Assembly (NCBI GenBank): GCA_029204225.1
Contig: CM055093.1
Coordinates: 5,684,933 to 5,748,932, forward strand
From: Diphasiastrum complanatum
Lineage: Eukaryota; Streptophyta; Lycopodiopsida; Lycopodiales; Lycopodiaceae
Length of the DNA stretch: 64,000 bases
Reading direction: 5' to 3'
Below the pieces are notes generated by a model that did not search any database, was not told where the DNA came from, and saw only the letters and a list, made by a program, of their open reading frames with translations. The position numbers and the translations under genes were made by a program. Below are positions 54,386-64,000 of the stretch, in pieces (position 1 is the first letter of the stretch; each line of letters starts with the position of its first letter).

Positions 54386-57300
54386 CTAGCCACCCGAATG
54401 TGAAACAGGAGTCGTCGTGAAGCGTCCGTCAGAATAAACGTTGAGAAATTGCTCAGGAAGTGCATGCTCTATCTGCAAAGAATTTTACAAGCAGGTTCTT
54501 TAGAAATGTAAAAATCAGACCTAATTAAGAATAGAATAGTTTTTTAGTAAGCTATTTCAAGGTCAAAATTTTCAGGCCTTCAAAAAATAGTTCCGATGAA
54601 TTGCAATTCTATCTAACAGTTTCAAATCTATCTGAATTCAAATGAAATTCTTGATCTTTCTTTTTTTATCTGAATTTTTCCTCCTTTTTTTCAAAAGCTA
54701 TCCTTACAAGTGATCCTGATACCAAAAAGTTGATATCCTGTTGCATAACCCCACGATGAGTGTAAAAGTTACTAGACATATGACTCACCAGGTCTGAGTC
54801 CTCTGTCGAACCAGGAACTAGCACATTTATCTCACTGGACTTCGCAGTAGTTATAGATGCCTGTAATGAAGGCTTACTAAGATAAAACTGACATCCATTA
54901 GTATTATCGATTGCAATTGTTGGTGCTGTTCCCTGAGAAAACAATGTAATTGATGATTATCACATGCACTTGAAAGTACTTATAAAGAGCTCCCCAGGAG
55001 GGGACTTGAAGTGGTGCAAGATTCAGGAGTAAAAACCAGCTAAAAACCGGTTCGAATCAAAAAAAAGAAAAAAATCAGTTTTTGTTGGAAAAAACTAGTT
55101 TGAATGTGTAACAATCACAACAGAGTAATACGCCCATAAGGCCCGTGGGCTTCATGGGTATATTGGCCTGCTGCCACTGGCAAGGATTGTATGCTTATAA
55201 GTTGTCAAAAATAAAAAGGAAAATAAACACGAGGTTTTTATGATGACTACAATACAAATGTGAAGGTACCAGTGAAGGAAGAAAAGTGTTTCAAAAAATT
55301 AAAGCTTTTGTCTACCAAATTACCTGGCACTGAACTTCAACACTGGTGCAGTTTACAATCTCACAGGCTGCCACAACATCCTGAATGAAATTCACAATAT
55401 GTACTTCAATTTCAACTCCATGAGGCTTGAGACAGAATATCTTCTATGCATCCAGAAGAGTAAAGCATGTGCTGTCTAGAGAGTTTAATTCTTCTGAAAT
55501 ATACAAATTCAACATTGGTTCTGTTCAGGGCCTTACTTTAAATACAAGACCAGATTTAGTGCACCTGTCCATAGTTATATTGTTGACTTTTCCTACAGTT
55601 TCAGAATCACAAAAGCAAATGTCAAGTCCAGAAAAACACAAAAGATAAAGCACATGAATAATCTATACTAGAGAAGTAGCTGATAAAACATCAAATTGTA
55701 CTTGTAAATTTCTGTATATATAAAAGAGCAATGATTTTGCTTGCTGTTCTACAATAAGAGTTGTACTTCAACCTACCATGGACCTGGATTACACAGCCTT
55801 TGCACCCATACACGTACACAGACTGGCGAGCATTGGTTTGACTTACAACAAGGTTCTTGTTGTCAGTCTGATTTTCAACAACCCACCTATCAAAAAAATT
55901 GCTGTGAGTTTCTAGGCAAGAAGTCTAAGACCAACAGTACAGCTGGAGGGTTCTTTTCAAACATATTGCTACGAAAAAGTCTCTGCTATCACACGAAAAG
56001 AAAAGAGGTAAATTCAATGTCTTGTTTCTAGTAGCCACTTTTGTCAATGAGAGAATTTTTTGAAACTTTTTTACACTCCAATGTCCCCTTTGTGATGGTA
56101 TGTAATAGTGGAGGCACTTACTTGCGATCCATCTGCAACTCAAATTTTGGAGTTCCTTTGTTTGAAGAAACAGTTGCACGGTTGCTCTCCTTGTCTACCA
56201 TGGGTCCACCAGCAGCAACTACACCAGATCGTTCAGCACGATTTTTTGTCTTCATGTCATCGGTCACTTTTCTTAAACCTGAAACATATTAACATTTCAA
56301 GAAAACAAGAAATTTTAAAATGATTAAAAACACTTTGAGAAAAATCAGAAAAATGTTCTCTTAAAACAAATTGTTTTGTGGCATACCATGGGTTACAGCT
56401 TCTCCTTTGTTGAGATCGCTAAACACTGCACTCATGCTTAGCTTAGAGCCACTAGTACTGGCAGATGAAACTGGGCCAGGTGGTGGAGGTGGTGGGCCTT
56501 TCGGCAGTGAAGGTGGTGCAGGTGGGGCAGTCGGTGCAACACCAGCAGCACCAAACTTCTCAACATTAATCCCTTTCTCATTCCAGGAAGGTCCAGTCGT
56601 GTGGAATTTCTTAACATAGTCTCGCAGGCCTGACAAATATAGCTCTTTGATGGCTTTGGCCCAGTCAACATGCTTTGCATCTTTGTTCCTGTATTCGATA
56701 AGAACCTGTTTGGGGGGAAAGAAACCTCATTAGAGAACTACACCTGAAGAAAAATAATGGCATGGCTTGCTTAAACACAAGTTGTAGTCACAATAAATCA
56801 CAATTAGAAGCCCTTCTAACCAATTCTGGATTTAATTAACTTTATTAAGATTTCAATTCTTCCTACACTTTATATAAGATTTGCAGAAAGAAAAAACTCT
56901 TTTTCTAATCGTTTTGCAACAGGACGATTTGAACTGTCAAACAGGATATAAAATTGATTCAAATCAACTTGTGACTCTGATCCAGGGAGAGACTAAACCT
57001 TGTTATTGTAAAACTCCGCAGCTTGCCAGCTCTCCTCAATATGTGGTCCCGGCAGGCTCATTCCTGTAAACATAGAGAAAGCCTAAGTCATGATAAAGCC
57101 AACACTAATTCGAAAGCAATGGGTTGATGACTACTGACTTATTCAAGTTGTCAAATTGGACACTAGCAAGCATCCTGCTTTGTATGCCTTCACAGTTGGC
57201 CATAGTGAAATAAATCAAAACTAGTTTCAGAAAGCATTTGCTTGGGTCAAATTTTGTGAGACCACATAAGATTTTGGAATATATGTACCATTGTCCTTTG

Positions 57301-57454
57301 TGTAGAGAACCCAAAAAAGAGCTTGCAGGCTCTCTGCAACTGTTTTCAAGTGGTTGTACGTGTCTGTCCTCTTCCCTTCTGTAAGTGAGTTTGCTTTGCT
57401 AGTGACATCTGCCAAAGGCTTTAGCAACTTCTGCAGACTGGGTACATCCGGTTG
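54386..57454 (-). CDS. CAP1: Cyclase-associated protein (CAP), 3' nine exons; start missing
   Basis: Exons from high to low coordinate: 57289-57454, 56999-57063, 56387-56705, 56122-56278, 55777-55886, 55537-55592, 55324-55380, 54789-54932 and 54386-54472, all with GT...AG introns. Lengths sum to 1161 bp and join in frame to a TAG at 54386-54388, giving 386 residues. In order: the end of the N-terminal helical domain ([52 protein letters not shown]), a proline-rich run ([11 protein letters not shown]), a WH2-like region ([29 protein letters not shown]), and the C-terminal CARP beta-helix domain ([45 protein letters not shown]). CAP recharges actin monomers with ATP and speeds filament turnover in the cytoplasm; plants have no proven cyclase partner. 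Plant CAPs are about 475 residues, so roughly 90 N-terminal residues, including the start codon, are missing. The 57454 acceptor could be 3 bp different. Confidence 0.93.
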
Positions 57455-59040
57455 CTGCTCTCACAACAAACAGAAATAAAAATTAACATCATCATCGAGA
57501 GCCTGCATCTTTGAAAACAATCAATTGTATGTCACGCTTGATGCAAATTACACAATTTGTTTCTCAAAATGAACTAGATTCCATAGTAAGAACGCATCAT
57601 GATTCGAAGTCCTTTGCACCAATTTGTGATTTAAATCAGTCTTAGAGAACTTTTTTCTCCAAACATTTATTTTGCCCACATTTTCTTCAAAAAATTTAAA
57701 ATGGAAAAGTTTTTTTGAAACATTTTGCAGTATGATGATTCAAATTGTCGAAAAAACAAGCCCCCTCTCCTACATCTTCTACCCTTCCTCATCGTCTTCT
57801 TTCTTCCTCTTCGCTTTCCTTTACTTTCATTCTTCCTTCCCCTGCTTTTCTTCTTCTTCCGCTTTCTCACCTTCTTTCAGCCTTTTGACTCTTCTTCATC
57901 TACCTCTTCCATTCCAACGAAACATTACAAGAAACTTTGCACTAAATACAACCTTACAAGCTTCTATTCATCAAAAAAGCCTTGTAAATATGTTCAGTAT
58001 AATCTCATTTTCAGAATCATACTCCCTACCAATTACTTGTATCACAGACATAGCACTTGGTCTTTGGCACTTCATTTATTACAATTTGTCAGTAGACCAT
58101 TTGATTGAGCCTTGGGCCAGATTAGCAACAGGATCTTGGAATTTCAATAGACTTACTCATTCTTATCGAGCTTTGAGCTCTTTCAACTCCTGGTTATCTT
58201 GTTGGAACATGGCCCTAATTGAGCTTGGCCTCCTACTTAGCTCGTAAATTCTTAGCCAAGTGCATAGATTGTGCAGACAGGTTCTTGTATATCTTCTTTC
58301 ATTTTTTTCATGACCTGGTCCCATAAAGCATTCATAGATATAGCATCCTAACCCTAACTTGATTTACTTAAAAAGGCTTAATCAGTAGATTCATTGTTTG
58401 AAGTAGTTCGTACCTTTGCTTGACATATCAACCTTCGATATAGTTACATTTGGCCATAAATCAGCTTTATTATCACGACTTATGGAGACTGTCAACATTG
58501 ATTTTTCCATCTATAGTACTGCGTATATCCTCTATATCCCAACTTATGTATTGTTTTGCTTGTAATTTGGTATCCTAGCATTTTTATGGCATAGAGGAGC
58601 TTCAATTCACATTCTATAGAGTCTAAATCTTTTTTGGGTGCTAGAAATTATTTGTTCGCTATTTAAGAACTGGCAAAAAACTTCTAGTTTTGTTTTTGCT
58701 TCTAGTTCTATCTATAATGCTCCAAATTTCTTTTTGATTAAATCAGTACTTTTATTTTGTTGCGAATCCTCAATCACACCAACAATCACAAATGCACAGC
58801 AACAAGAAGACTACACAAGCACTCAAAGAAGAGCTCAATAAACCCTGAAATAGCCACCATTCTATTCAACACAGTAGATAGTTGAGTTACTAAGTATAGT
58901 AGAAATTAGTCTAGACCCTTAGTGCCAAGAAGGCAACATCTAGGTAGTTTTATTCTACTCACGTGAGCAGCGTGGGCAATCTTTCTTGGACCTTTTCAAA
59001 ACGCCTTTTCGAAAAGGGTTTAAAATGGGTTCGAACGGGA
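57455..59040 (-). other. Presumed CAP intron, or upstream flank; no exon found
   Basis: I looked here for the N-terminal CAP exon and found none. The overlapping plus-strand frames at 57672-58247 come from a pyrimidine-rich run (about 57770-57900) and are not convincing. A CT/TTC-rich block and AT-rich sequence fill the rest. Confidence 0.4.
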
Positions 59041-59245
59041 AAGAATCAGCGACACAATTTTAGGGTTTTCTTTTTTGTTTTGTGGCCCTGAAAGGTGGGG
59101 GGGGGGGGGTATTTCTAGCCTTCTATTATGTCATAAACAAGTGCTTTTTAAGAGTATAGATTTGCAATGTTGAATGCAATCTTGAATCTTGGGTCCTGAC
59201 TCGAGAGTCAAAACTCCGGAGTCTCACCTACAATCCACAGATGAT
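59041..59245. repeat. Degenerate repeat family, copy 1
   Basis: Shares blocks with copies near 61800, 62045 and 62275: ACGGGAAAGAATC, a G-rich run (13 G at about 59097-59109), TCTAGCCTTCTATTATG and CCTGACTCGAGAGTCAAAAC. Confidence 0.65.
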
Positions 59246-59659
59246 AGCACATACATGGTACTACATAATACAACATTGATATTCAAGTCTCAAGACTCAA
59301 TGCTCATGTAACATTGAAACTTGATAGCATGCAATAACATTGCAATCGTTAAATGTTCAAACTTAGAAGTTAATAATGCGGCATTCCCATCGAATCTAGA
59401 TCGTTAAAATTTTCAAGACTATAATCAATATTTAGTAATGCTTGTTACAAAAATTTAAACTCAAGCGACAAGTCTCAAATCATACATGAATGATGACACA
59501 TGTAGTTTGAACTTCCATTATCCAAATTTTATAAACGTCAATAGCAAATTACAAATTTTTACAATATCTACTAGTCTGCACCGTGTAAACAATGTACAAG
59601 TAAAATCCTAATTCCCAACACCCGAGGAAGTAGGGCTGAATCCTGATAGCTAAAGGCTA

Positions 59660-60080
59660 ACTTGTAATGTCTAACGTAGCCGCCCCCTAGTCACCCGTGA
59701 TGCAGGTGCAAGCTCAGGACCCTCATAATTGCCACTCAAACTCTCATCCCTCCTTGAGGACTCCTCACTCTCATCCTCATCCTCTAGGGCCTCTGTCTTC
59801 TCTTCCTCCTCTTCTAGCTCCTCTTCCTCGATTGCTCAAGAGCTTGGACCTGCCCACACACGAGGATGGGCGAAGGTTACAACTTGCAAGTTATAAGTTT
59901 GAACTTTGAACTTTGAACTTTCAAACTTTGTGATTCGTGAATTTATTAAATAGACAACAAATCTAAGTTGGAATTAACTTGCAAAAAGCAAGGCCTCATT
60001 GTGGAGCAATGAGTAGATATCCTCCTCCTCTTGTAACCGTGGTGGCAGGTCTGAAACCCTAGTCACATTGATCTCGTCTA
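59660..60080 (-). pseudogene. Acidic coding-like fragment
   Basis: On the minus strand, 59670-59840 gives EEEELEEEEEKTEALEDEDE, then NYEGPELAPASRVTRGRLR before a stop. 59985-60070 gives SDLPPRLQEEEDIYSLLHNE in another phase. An intron or a frameshift may separate them. The acidic tail would suit a nuclear or transposase protein. I recognise no family, and it does not match CAP. Confidence 0.25.
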
Positions 60081-60571
60081 GATATAACTATAGAATTTCA
60101 CCACAATTTCAAATTATAGTTCTAACTCTTGACCAAAAGTTCAAATTCCAAACTTCAAAGTTCAAACATATTGTAGTGTGCACGGTAAGAAATTAGAATC
60201 TAGATTCTACAATTTACATGGACAAACGGGCTCCCTCGTCTCCCTTACCTTCATCAGAGTGGAGGCTTGGTGCACGGGGATTCCCGAGTTAGAATGGACT
60301 AGTATTTCTTGTCTACAAATCAGTATGCTTTCACAGACGATTTGGGCCAAGCCTTTCGTTCCTCACCAAATTTTACTTCCTGAGTTTGCTATCATACCAC
60401 TTCGGGTTGAGGCTATTTTTAGGTTGATTACATACATCCAGAGAGTGATGAGCCTTTCTGGACGTTATCCACATATAGCTTTTCTTTCTTCTCAACAGCT
60501 TCATTACCAAGGTCATCAGCTATATGGTACTCCCAGGTTTCTCGTCTCTTACGCATAAAAGGATGAATAAA

Positions 60572-60575
<4 letters not shown>
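60081..60575. other. No gene supported
   Basis: A 126-codon plus frame (60178-60558) has a protein-like look but no motif. It may be an old repeat. Confidence 0.3.

Positions 60576-60643
<68 letters not shown>
60576..60643. repeat. (CT)n microsatellite, about 68 bp
   Basis: Pure CT dinucleotides. Confidence 0.95.
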
Positions 60644-60646
<3 letters not shown>

Positions 60647-60834
60647 TGGCCCTAATGGGGGTTTGGACCATCAGGGGGTGCCTTGGATGTAGGGACCGGG
60701 CCTAATCTGGATAATAATTGAGTAGGACCATGGGGTCACACCCGCATGCGGTATTAGCATGTGTGTTACATCCTAGTATGGGATAGGGTGTACATGCATT
60801 GTGTTTTTGCTGTCAAAAATTGTGAACTCCTGCA

Positions 60835-61045
60835 ACTTTGCCGCGACGCGAAGCAAAGCGACACGAAGCGAAGGTCGAATGGCGAACAATTCGCAAAATT
60901 CAACGTACCTCGAAAACCCTAAGACACGAAGCGAAGCGAAACGCGAAGGTTTCGCGAATGATTCGCGAAAGTCAAATATGTCTCCAGGACCAAAAGACAC
61001 GACACGAAACGAAACGAAAAGAAAACGAAAGAAAATCTTTCGCGC
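60835..61045. repeat. Tract of GAAGCGAAA/CGAAACGAA-type motifs
   Basis: Many short CGAAG, CGAAA and GCGAA units, including TTTCGCGAATGATTCGCGAA. The reverse complement resembles the TTTCG-rich half of the copia LTRs (27130-27440, 29560-29860), so this may be a piece of a related LTR in the other orientation. Overlapping frames here are low-complexity artefacts. Confidence 0.5.
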
Positions 61046-61149
61046 TGCCAGCTGGCAGCTCAACGGGCGTGGAGTCTTAAACTTCACGCTCAGCTTAAAC
61101 AGTTAGCAATAACAGAGAGTAACTAACTAGTTGATTAGCGTTTTACAAC

Positions 61150-61215
61150 CATAGATGCATTGCATTCCGGAATGTTGCGTTCCAAAATTTTAGGTCGTTC
61201 CGAAGCGAAGCGTTT
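61150..61215. repeat. TIR-like left end: CATAGATGCATTGC plus palindromes
   Basis: CATAGATGCATTGCATTCCGG resembles the left end of the element at 63386 (CATAGATGCACTGCGATTC), followed by GTTGCGTTCC motifs. A matching right end could not be placed with confidence. Confidence 0.4.
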
Positions 61216-61799
61216 TTTTTTTTCACTAGGTTTTCTTTGTAAAAAAAATTTAATGTCTTAAGGGAAAAAAACCTAGAAAGTTAAAAAAACAGTGATAGGT
61301 ATTAGGTATTAAGAATACTAAATTATACACATAGTTGACTATTGCATCAAAACCAAGTTTGCTTTGCTATATTCTTAGATCACGATAAAGCATTGAATAA
61401 CATTAAACAACCCTCATACATCTACACTCTAGTCTATATGGTTATAGAACCAATACCCATGCACCTGGAAGATGTTCTGACAGATCTTTAAGACCTGTTG
61501 GGATTTTTCTTCTAGCAAGTTGTACCTTGTTGCATATCATGCAAGGTACTGTGTTCTTTAACACATACAGAATGAGCAATTATTGGTAACTAGATCAAGC
61601 TTGATCCAAATTTGAATAAAATTTTTACTACATTCTTAAAAACAATCAAAAAAGAAAATATGGAGCGTTCCAATGTGGTCATTCCAAAAAGTTGTGCTGC
61701 TAAAAATTCACATAGCTTACTTCTTAACACTACTTACATGATACAGACTAGTCACTACAGCGGCACATGTTGACTCATGAGCAATGAGAGTACCAATGT
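61216..61799. other. No gene seen
   Basis: AT-rich sequence, possibly the inside or flank of the TIR-like element at 61150. Confidence 0.4.
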
Positions 61800-62400
61800 T
61801 TCGTGGACCTTTTCAAAACGCCTTCTGAGAACATATTTGAAATCGTACAAATTTAGGGCTTTTTCCTTTGAGGGGAGGTTAAATTGTGTAGGCTTCTATT
61901 ATGGCAAAAAGAATTGCCTTTTTTGTGTTTAGGCAATGTAGATTATTAGTAGTCAACAATCAACCTTGAATCCGGACTTGAGAGTCAAAACTACCTATTT
62001 TCATGATCATACTACATAGTACATACATTGATGATGATTTGATATGGGAAAAAGTAGGCAAAATGGTTGTAGGGTTTGTTTTTTTTTTTTTTGGGAGGGG
62101 GATTTGATTTCTAGCCTTTTATTATGGCAAAAACAAGTGTTTTTTGGGTGTTTAAGCAATGTCAATAATAATCAATCAACGATCAATCTTGAATCCTGAC
62201 TTGAGAGTCGAAACTCTCGAGTCCCACCTGATAACTTTTGTCATGATCCATACTAAATAATACATAAATTGATGGTTTGAAACGGGAAAGAATCGGCAAC
62301 CCCTGGTAATAATAAATGAAAAGGTTTTTTGGGTTTCTCTTTTGGGATCTTATTTCCAGACTTCTGCTGTGACAAAAGAACATTAATCTAAGTTCTAACA
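61800..62400. repeat. Degenerate repeat family, copies 2 to 4 in tandem
   Basis: Copies start near 61800, 62045 and 62275, roughly 230-245 bp apart. Shared blocks include AGCCTTTTATTATGGCAAAA, AATCCTGACTTGAGAGTC and, in copies 1 and 4, AACGGGAAAGAATC. Copy 2 also shares GGACCTTTTCAAAACGCCTT with the left part of copy 1 (about 58990). A short ORF on the minus strand (62183-62449) is covered by the repeat. Confidence 0.7.
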
Positions 62401-63385
62401 TGTATATTAAAACTAGCACGATACTAAGATCTCTCTCCCTCATACTCACTTTCCCTCAACTTTCAAGCACATTCTAGATTTAAATTTTATCCAATTCCCT
62501 ACCCTCACACACTTCATCACACAAAACAAAGAGCAATACTAAACAGAGCAAAAGAATGATTAGAAAACCCCCCAAAAAAAAAAGATTTAAGCTGGTATTT
62601 TGTTTTCTTTTCTTTTCTAGAAACCGTTTCGTTCACTACGTATTTGTTTCGAATAGTTCATTTAAAATGGACTTTCACTAAATGAAACACATTTCAATGA
62701 GACTATGATGAGTACATAAAAAGATCAATTATAGGTCTAGATTCCAGACCAACTATAGCCTAATGTAATCAAGACTTAAGACTAAACACATAATATAGAT
62801 ATCGACTCGAATTTATTGGCTACAAATTAATGTACTCAAAACTTAAGACTAAATATATCAACATTAAAATAAATAAATCCCAAAATATTTAGAAACCGAT
62901 TTAGAAGTCTAATTCTTTATGATTCAAATCGAGCCCTTATGATTCTTTGATGGATTGTGGTTCAACTCTGTTTGAACCACGATTTGAGGAAACACTAAGT
63001 GTCAAATTTATGTGGGAATGGATCAGTGGTCACTGATATGTTAGAAATTGAATGACTTGCTGATCAGTAAGTGCCAGGAATCATTGGTAGACAATGATCA
63101 GTCAAGGAAAAACTAACAAGGATGCAAGTGGAAGATACTGTGGAAGCAAATCAGATTGCAAGGTTGCATGCAAAACAATAGACAATGAAAATGTTATTGA
63201 GATTCATTAAAATGAATAAGTGCAAGCAACTCTAAAGTTCAAAAACAAAAGCAATCTGATTTGTAACAAAATCGATCTCAGCGGATCGTAATACATGTAG
63301 TAGATGAGCGCAAATCTCATGTGTTCTATATCGCTCTACAATTATTAATAACACTGCCTCCATCTTTAAATATATATATAGAGTC
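62401..63385. other. No gene seen
   Basis: AT-rich intergenic or intronic sequence. No CAP exon found. Confidence 0.4.
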
Positions 63386-63828
63386 CATAGATGCACTGCG
63401 ATTCTGAATCGCGATCAGAATCGCGATTTAGAAACGCGTTTCGGGATTTTCTCAGAATCGTGCAGAATCGGGTTTTTTTTTTGAAATTTTTTTAGGCAAT
63501 ATGGGTATCAGATGAAAGCTCTGATTGAGTGCATTATGACTGTGTAGTTTGCTGACTGTTTCGGGTGCAAAACACCAAAAAGTGTGTTTTCACTCAAGGA
63601 GTTGGAAGGCCAAATCATGAAGAGGCCTTACCGTCGAGGCTACTGCACTTCTGAGAGGCAAAACGCTGGTTTGACCATTGATCCCCTAAAAATATTTCAG
63701 CCATAAGCTATTTTTCCAGAAAAAATAAATAAATTAATTAATTAAATTAAATTTTTTTTTTTTTTTGCGATTCTGGGTTCAGAATCGCGATTCGTAGACC
63801 CAATGAATCGCAATTCGGTGCATCTATG
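63386..63828. mobile_element. Small TIR element, about 443 bp, with AATCGCGATT palindromes
   Basis: The left end CATAGATGCACTGCGATTC and the right end GAATCGCAATTCGGTGCATC TATG (broken here by a space) are imperfect inverted repeats. Next to both ends lie GAATCGCGATT-type self-complementary motifs (about 63403-63435 and 63780-63795), so the inverted structure extends to about 50 bp. The inside has no open frame. Size and structure fit a MITE-like non-autonomous DNA transposon. A clear target duplication was not found (only ATATAGA on both sides, offset by 3 bp on the left). Confidence 0.6.
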
Positions 63829-64000
63829 ATATAGACTAATCTTTTAACTAAAAATTAAAAACCGCTTGACTTTCTAACAATGATCTAGAATCCGGAATCT
63901 GTAACTGTCAGATTTGATTTTAAAGTGTAAATTGTTTATCAAAATAGGAATCTATCAATTCGACCTGATAGTTCAAAAACTTGATCGTGATCTAATTCAA

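Noticed and set aside
56371-56619. Plus-strand Gly-rich 82-codon ORF
   Set aside because: Antisense of the proline-rich exon of the CAP gene.
57672-58247. 191-codon plus-strand ORF, Ser/Phe-rich
   Set aside because: Arises from a TTC/CTT-rich run; overlapping frames in two phases are equally long, and no motif is present.
60773-61106. Overlapping ORFs of about 80-104 codons on both strands
   Set aside because: They come from the CGAAA/CGAAG-rich tract and are low-complexity.

Overview
The window looks like nuclear DNA of a land plant with a repeat-rich genome. The grounds are: a spliced cyclase-associated protein gene of plant type, a glutaredoxin-like protein with a C-terminal CxxC cluster (a plant-specific family), Ty3/gypsy elements with a tRNA-Asp-type primer site (the Athila/Tat style), a CACTA transposase with DUF4218/DUF4216-like regions, and very long CT microsatellites. 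I cannot name the species. A fern, a lycophyte or another large-genome plant would fit, but that is inference.

Only three host genes are well supported. (1) 17842-19824 (-) is an intronless 660-residue glutaredoxin-domain protein with an N-terminal acylation-type motif and a 5 x 17-residue repeat. (2) 38224-38685 (+) is an intronless 153-residue protein with three predicted membrane segments and no recognised family. (3) 54386-57454 (-) is the 3' part of a cyclase-associated protein (CAP) gene. Its nine exons join in perfect phase, and the first exon or exons are missing or far upstream.

The rest is mostly transposon debris. 1-5869 (-) is a decayed Ty3/gypsy element with a truncated 3' LTR, polypurine tract, an unknown ORF after integrase, integrase, RNase H, RT, protease and gag zinc knuckles. 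31948-36784 (-) is a second member of that family, internally deleted, with LTR remnants at both ends, a tRNA-Asp primer site and a near-matching target duplication. 49318-49790 (+) is a third fragment of it. 42266-47291 (+) is a chromovirus-like gypsy element with two 1.08-kb LTRs, a 5-bp target duplication and a tRNA-iMet primer site, but no gag, protease or RT palm. It sits between an older reverse-strand gypsy RT relic (41160-42260) and a CACTA transposase remnant that keeps its introns (47292-49297). Ty1/copia pieces lie at 16915-17118, 26226-30004 (two partial elements sharing an LTR) and 51690-53150.

Unexplained structure is concentrated in three places. 11052-15393 is a dense patch of tandem repeats at several scales, partly bounded by an exact 37-bp direct repeat and containing a motif spaced about 70 bp apart. 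39883-40578 holds three hairpins close together. 59040-63828 holds a degenerate repeat family and a terminal-inverted-repeat element built from AATCGCGATT-type palindromes. I found no single convincing new gene system. The best leads are the hairpin cluster, the TIR element, the spaced CAACGATGGA motif and the unknown ORF after integrase.
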